A DNA stretch of 9,039 nucleotides, taken from Desulfobacteraceae bacterium. GTDB taxonomy: Bacteria; Desulfobacterota; Desulfobacteria; Desulfobacterales; Desulfosarcinaceae. Below the pieces are notes generated by a model that saw only the letters and a program-made list of their open reading frames with translations, made no database searches and was not told the origin of the DNA. The stretch's first letter is position 1. Every line of letters starts with the position of its first letter. The stretch covers positions 1 to 9,039 of the forward strand of contig JALVQM010000462.1 of the NCBI GenBank assembly GCA_027025615.1, in the 5' to 3' direction. The position numbers were made by a program, and so were the translations under genes. Positions 6,437 through 9,039 of this stretch are shown here, one piece after another.

Positions 6437-7624
6437 CTAACTTTCCTTGATCCTTCGTCCGATGTCACATCCGAATTCATAGGCGCTTTCAAGGTCATCT
6501 TTGCCGGGTACGAACTGGACCCGCATTGGAGACTGGATAACTTCAAATTTCATCTCTTCCAGGGCCTTGTTGATAAGTTTGACCGACTCTCCGCTCCAAC
6601 CGTAAGACCCGAAAGCGGCTCCCAGTTTGCCGACAGGCTTGAGTCCCTTCATGTAGGTCAGGAAATCACTGACTGTTGGAACCAGGCCATTGTTAAGAGT
6701 AGGGGAACCTACAACTACTGCCTCGGCATCGATAACGTCGGTCATTATGTCACTGCGGTGCCACTTGCGCAGATACATGGGCCTTACTTCCACTTGCTGG
6801 TCGGCTATGCCTTCGGCGATGGCATCGGCCATTTTCTCCGTGCTGTGCCACATGGTGTCATAGACGACCACGGCCTTGTCCTCAGCGACCTGGTTTGACC
6901 AGCGTTGATAGGCTTCGATGATGGAAGCCGGGTTTTTGCGCCACAGGATTCCGTGATCCGGACATATCATCTCGATTTCCAGATTCATCTCCTTGACCTT
7001 GGCCAGCAGCTTGAGGATCAATGGAGAATAAAGCATCAGGATATTTGCAAAGTACTTGCGGGCGTGCCACATAATTTTTCCGCCGACCACGTCGTCGTAA
7101 ATTTCAAAACCGGCGTAATGCTGGCCGAAGGCGTCGGAAGAAAAAAGAATTCTATCCTGGTTGACATAAGTGAACATACTGTCAGGCCAGTGCAGCATAC
7201 GGGTCTCCAGGAAAGTCAAGCTGCGACGGCCGATTTCCAGAGTTTGGCCGTTTTTTACCGGTTGATAATTGAACTTGTTGCTAAAATGTTGCTTGATATT
7301 TTTGGCTCCCATCTTGGAACAATAGAGCGGTTTGTCTTCACCGATGAGGTGCATTATCCGGGCCAGGCTTCCGGTATGGTCCATCTCTGTATGATTACTG
7401 ATCACCATATCTATGGAGTGCGGGTCGACCACTTGCGAGATATTGGCAATCAGCCGGTCGCCAAACTCGGCTTTGACTGTGTCGATCAGGACGTTTTTTT
7501 CGTCAACGATCAAAAAGGCGTTGTAAGTTGTGCCAAGAGGAGTCGAGTAGCCATGGAAATCTTCAATGTTCCAGTCATTTACTCCTACATGGTAAATGCC
7601 TTCTGCAATCTGGATCGGTTTCAT
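6437..7624 (-). CDS. roo: Flavodiiron protein, rubredoxin:oxygen oxidoreductase (ROO/FprA type)
   Basis: Cytoplasmic enzyme that reduces O2 to water, and in some members NO to N2O, using electrons from rubredoxin. At 395 residues it is the usual two-domain class A form. The N-terminal metallo-beta-lactamase-like domain (1-250) has all seven diiron ligands expected from Desulfovibrio gigas ROO: His78, Glu80, Asp82, His83, His145, Asp164 and His224. The flavodoxin domain (about 251-395) has the phosphate loop DTMWHSTEKMA (256-266), SPTLNNGLVPTV (307-318) and GSYGWSGES (339-347) for FMN. The ATG at 7624 is supported by AAGGAA six bases upstream. Rubredoxin, its usual electron donor, is encoded 151 bases upstream, and a ferredoxin gene begins 2 bases downstream. 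Preference for O2 or NO cannot be read from sequence. The symbol follows Desulfovibrio usage; fprA is a synonym. Confidence 0.97.
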   Translation of the reverse strand: MKPIQIAEGIYHVGVNDWNIEDFHGYSTPLGTTYNAFLIVDEKNVLIDTVKAEFGDRLIANISQVVDPHSIDMVISNHTEMDHTGSLARIMHLIGEDKPLYCSKMGAKNIKQHFSNKFNYQPVKNGQTLEIGRRSLTFLETRMLHWPDSMFTYVNQDRILFSSDAFGQHYAGFEIYDDVVGGKIMWHARKYFANILMLYSPLILKLLAKVKEMNLEIEMICPDHGILWRKNPASIIEAYQRWSNQVAEDKAVVVYDTMWHSTEKMADAIAEGIADQQVEVRPMYLRKWHRSDIMTDVIDAEAVVVGSPTLNNGLVPTVSDFLTYMKGLKPVGKLGAAFGSYGWSGESVKLINKALEEMKFEVIQSPMRVQFVPGKDDLESAYEFGCDIGRRIKES

Positions 7625-7655
7625 CGTGTTTCCTTCGTAAAAAATTTATCGGCTG

Positions 7656-7666
7656 TGATTAAATCA
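7656..7666. promoter_or_regulatory. Palindrome TGATTAAATCA upstream of the flavodiiron gene
   Basis: An 11-bp palindrome (TGATT, one central base, AATCA on the minus strand) lies 32-42 bases before the flavodiiron start. It resembles a shortened FNR/CRP-family half-site pair, but the spacing is one base less than the FNR consensus TTGAT-N4-ATCAA. It could bind an oxygen- or NO-responsive regulator, or be chance in an AT-rich leader. No good promoter hexamers were placed around it. Confidence 0.2.
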
Positions 7667-7683
7667 ATAGATGGCAGCAGACC

Positions 7684-7764
7684 GGGTCCGGCTACATCCT
7701 TTCCGGATTAGCTATAACAGACCGGCATGTGCCACGAGCCGGTCCCTTGTGTTTGGGACCGGCT
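7684..7764 (-). promoter_or_regulatory. Three-arm hairpin region between rubredoxin and flavodiiron genes, attenuator-like
   Basis: In the minus-strand transcript, AGCCGGTCCC (7755-7764) pairs perfectly with GGGACCGGCT (7737-7746) across an 8-base loop, a strong 10-bp stem starting 11 bases after the rubredoxin stop. A third segment, AGCCGGACCC (7684-7693), can pair with the same middle arm with one mismatch, and a shorter GCCGGT (7721-7726) also complements it. The alternatives exclude each other. No U-tract follows any stem, so a classical intrinsic terminator is not shown. The stem may instead be a partial terminator or an mRNA stabiliser that sets rubredoxin and flavodiiron levels differently. 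Confidence 0.4.
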
Positions 7765-7775
7765 TTCAGCGGAGC

Positions 7776-7937
7776 CTATTCTTCAATTTCAAAATCATCT
7801 TTCGATGCGCCGCAGACAGGACATTCCCAGTCTTCAGGGACATCTTCCCACTTTGTTCCCGCATCAACCCCGTTATCAGGATCTCCCTGCTCAGGATCAT
7901 AAACATAACCGCAGATTGTGCATACGTAACGGTCCAT
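7776..7937 (-). CDS. rub: Rubredoxin
   Basis: A 53-residue one-iron electron carrier of the classical type, known as the direct donor to flavodiiron O2 reductases in Desulfovibrio. The iron site is formed by two CxxCG loops: Cys6-x-x-Cys9-Gly near the N-terminus and ECPVCG near residues 38-43. The sequences GYVYDPEQGDPDNGV and PEDWECPVCGASK are textbook rubredoxin. I chose the ATG at 7935-7937 rather than the one at 7973 because it gives the standard length and N-terminus (MDRYVC) and has GGGAGG ten bases upstream; the longer reading would place that ribosome site inside the gene. It precedes the flavodiiron gene by 151 bases, and the acidic C-terminus (DDFEIEE) is usual. Confidence 0.97.
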   Translation of the reverse strand: MDRYVCTICGYVYDPEQGDPDNGVDAGTKWEDVPEDWECPVCGASKDDFEIEE

Positions 7938-7968
7938 TTTAATTTTTCCTCCCTTGATGATTGGCTTT

Positions 7969-7997
7969 TGCATAAATCAGCTTAGCGCTTTTGCCAA
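7969..7997 (-). promoter_or_regulatory. Weak candidate promoter for rubredoxin
   Basis: On the minus strand TTGGCA (7992-7997) and TATGCA (7969-7974) are 17 bases apart, upstream of the rubredoxin gene and downstream of the flavoprotein gene. The -35 matches five of six consensus bases but the -10 only three, so this is a tentative call. It would give a leader of about 25 bases ahead of the chosen ATG at 7937, and it would exclude the alternative start at 7973, which overlaps the -10. Confidence 0.22.
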
Positions 7998-8026
7998 GTT
8001 TCCTCTATACTGCCTGCATTTCTCAT

Positions 8027-8053
8027 CAGCCTGTCAGCCGTTACGACAGGCTG
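8027..8053 (-). terminator. Hairpin at the end of the flavoprotein gene, possible weak terminator
   Basis: CAGCCTGTC (8027-8035) and GACAGGCTG (8045-8053) form a perfect 9-bp stem with a 9-base loop that contains the TAA stop of the flavoprotein gene. It separates that gene from rubredoxin. The transcript after the stem is not U-rich, so it may only slow transcription or protect the 3' end. Confidence 0.3.
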
Positions 8054-8997
8054 TCAAGAAATTCTTTTACTCTGGTTTCAACCTTCTCCATCAATTGGGG
8101 CACCGGCAAGCTCCGGTCAAAATCCCAGTTGATTCTGCGACCGGATGAAGGGGCAGCAGTTGCTGCTGTCCGGGCTGTCGTTATCAACCAGTCAGGATGG
8201 AAGCTTTCTTCAAGTTCCTGGATTGATCTCGGCTTCTGGAAACCCAGGTCCAATCCTGCGGCAGCCATGGCCCGGATAACCTCAGGCCTGACCGCATCAG
8301 CCGGCTTGAGCCCGGCGCAAAGCACATCCAGGCGTTTGCCAGCCAGGAACTGGAGAAAAGCTGCCGCCATTGCGCTTACACTGTCGTTTGTCATGCCCAG
8401 TACGAGAACTTTCCGCCGCTGTTTAAAAAGGCCGCAGAGCTTGGCAGCCGCCTGTTCAATGTCGGTCTCCAGGCTGGCGATATCTAATATTTGGCCCCTG
8501 GACTCAATGCCTTTATAAGTCAGGCTGCCGGCCGGTACAGCATCTATGGCGTCGAAAAAGTAGCGTGTGGTCAATTCCAGTCCCTCAAAAAGGCGGGCAC
8601 CGGAAGTAGCCCCCACCGCCAACAGGAAACCGCGCCGTACACCTGACCGCGGGTCCCTGAGCTTAAGCCTGTATTTGCGGGCCCACAGGGCCTGGCTGCG
8701 ATCGATGAGCGCTTTGAACTGGGCAGGCACATTGTAAAAAAAAACAGGTGTTGAGACAACCACGATTTCAGCCTGCCTCAAGTAAGCGTATATTTCTGCT
8801 TGCATCTCGTCCTTGATGGGACAGGTTCCCTTGGACTCGCAAACAGTCAGCTCCAGGCATGGTTTGATCTTCTTCTTGGCCACCTGGATGCTTCTGGTAC
8901 GGCTGCCATGGCAGCGCATCTTGCGCAATAAGGTCTCCAGAAGAATATCAGAATTGCCCTTGGCCCTGGGGCTTGCCTGCAACCCTAAGACTTCCAT
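8041..8997 (-). CDS. NADPH-dependent FMN reductase-like protein fused to a cysteine-less ArsC/LMW-phosphatase-like domain
   Basis: A 318-residue cytoplasmic protein. Residues 1-190 resemble the NADPH-dependent FMN reductase/iron-sulfur flavoprotein group: LGLQASPRAKGNSDILLETL (4-23) is the phosphate loop, STPVFFYNVPAQFKALIDR (82-100) the usual second FMN segment. The cysteine region has Cys47, Cys53 and Cys59 before PIKDEM; Leu50 sits where a CX2CX2C iron-sulfur motif would have its second cysteine. Residues 195-318 match thioredoxin-dependent ArsC and low-molecular-weight tyrosine phosphatases: VLVLGMTNDSVSAMAAAF corresponds to the CX5R loop, but Cys10 is Gly201 and Arg16 is Val207; ITTARTAATAAP has Ala275 and Ala282 at the Cys82 and Cys89 positions. 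The acid-loop Asp seems kept as Asp294. Arsenate reductase or phosphatase activity is thus unlikely; an anion- or protein-binding role is possible. An AGGA ribosome site precedes the ATG by 9 bases. It may reduce a partner in the oxygen-stress cluster. Confidence 0.85.
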   Translation of the reverse strand: MEVLGLQASPRAKGNSDILLETLLRKMRCHGSRTRSIQVAKKKIKPCLELTVCESKGTCPIKDEMQAEIYAYLRQAEIVVVSTPVFFYNVPAQFKALIDRSQALWARKYRLKLRDPRSGVRRGFLLAVGATSGARLFEGLELTTRYFFDAIDAVPAGSLTYKGIESRGQILDIASLETDIEQAAAKLCGLFKQRRKVLVLGMTNDSVSAMAAAFLQFLAGKRLDVLCAGLKPADAVRPEVIRAMAAAGLDLGFQKPRSIQELEESFHPDWLITTARTAATAAPSSGRRINWDFDRSLPVPQLMEKVETRVKEFLDSLS

Positions 8998-9039
8998 AAA
9001 TAATTATCCTGTTCTACTTGCGTACGTGGCATTTTGAGC

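Noticed and set aside
6905..7711. A 268-codon open frame on the plus strand
   Set aside because: It is antisense to the flavodiiron gene, whose minus-strand frame carries all seven diiron ligands and flavodoxin motifs; the plus-strand translation shows no recognisable domain.
7938..7973. Twelve-residue N-terminal extension of rubredoxin from an upstream ATG
   Set aside because: The extension is not rubredoxin-like and contains the GGGAGG ribosome site that serves the ATG at 7937.
8041..8418. Active arsenate reductase or tyrosine phosphatase domain
   Set aside because: The nucleophilic Cys and P-loop Arg are replaced by Gly201 and Val207, and both resolving cysteines by alanine, so catalysis by the known mechanism is not possible.

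Overview
The window looks like chromosomal DNA from an anaerobic, sulfate-reducer-like bacterium, most likely Desulfobacterota. The reasons are a rubredoxin next to a flavodiiron O2 reductase, a single-cluster ferredoxin, a DsrE-type protein, a HEAT-like protein of a kind I recall from Desulfovibrio-like genomes, and an octaheme c-type cytochrome. This placement is inference from gene content; no rRNA or other phylogenetic marker is present. Every convincing gene lies on the minus strand, so transcription runs from high to low coordinates. No tRNA, rRNA, CRISPR array, insertion sequence or integrase was seen, and no gene-free stretch exceeds about 190 bases.

In transcription order: (1) 8041-8997, a two-domain protein with an NADPH-dependent FMN reductase-like N-terminus and an ArsC/low-molecular-weight phosphatase-like C-terminus in which all three catalytic cysteines are replaced. 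(2) An oxygen-defence group: rubredoxin (7776-7937), flavodiiron protein/rubredoxin:oxygen oxidoreductase (6437-7624), a [4Fe-4S] ferredoxin starting 2 bases later (6243-6434), a DsrE-like protein (5828-6175) and a HEAT-like protein sharing one base with it (5133-5828). (3) After a 188-base gap with a plausible promoter, a membrane group: an 843-residue fusion of a cytochrome bd-superfamily core to eight CxxCH heme c sites (2413-4944), a TolC-family outer-membrane channel overlapping it by ATGA (974-2416), and after 154 bases an RND-type periplasmic adaptor lipoprotein running off the left edge (1-819).

The rubredoxin, flavodiiron protein and ferredoxin form a cytoplasmic O2 (or NO) reducing chain. 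The bd-like octaheme protein next to it would be a second, membrane and periplasmic redox system. By hand alignment it keeps the ligands for the two active-site hemes of cytochrome bd, has lost both heme b558 ligands, has no room for a quinol loop and has no CydB partner in the window, so its c hemes are the obvious electron route. Its translational coupling to a TolC channel, followed by an efflux adaptor, is the most unusual arrangement in the window. The dead-ArsC flavoprotein fusion is the second item worth attention. Spacer regions also hold an inverted repeat ahead of the adaptor gene and a three-arm set of mutually exclusive hairpins between rubredoxin and flavodiiron genes.
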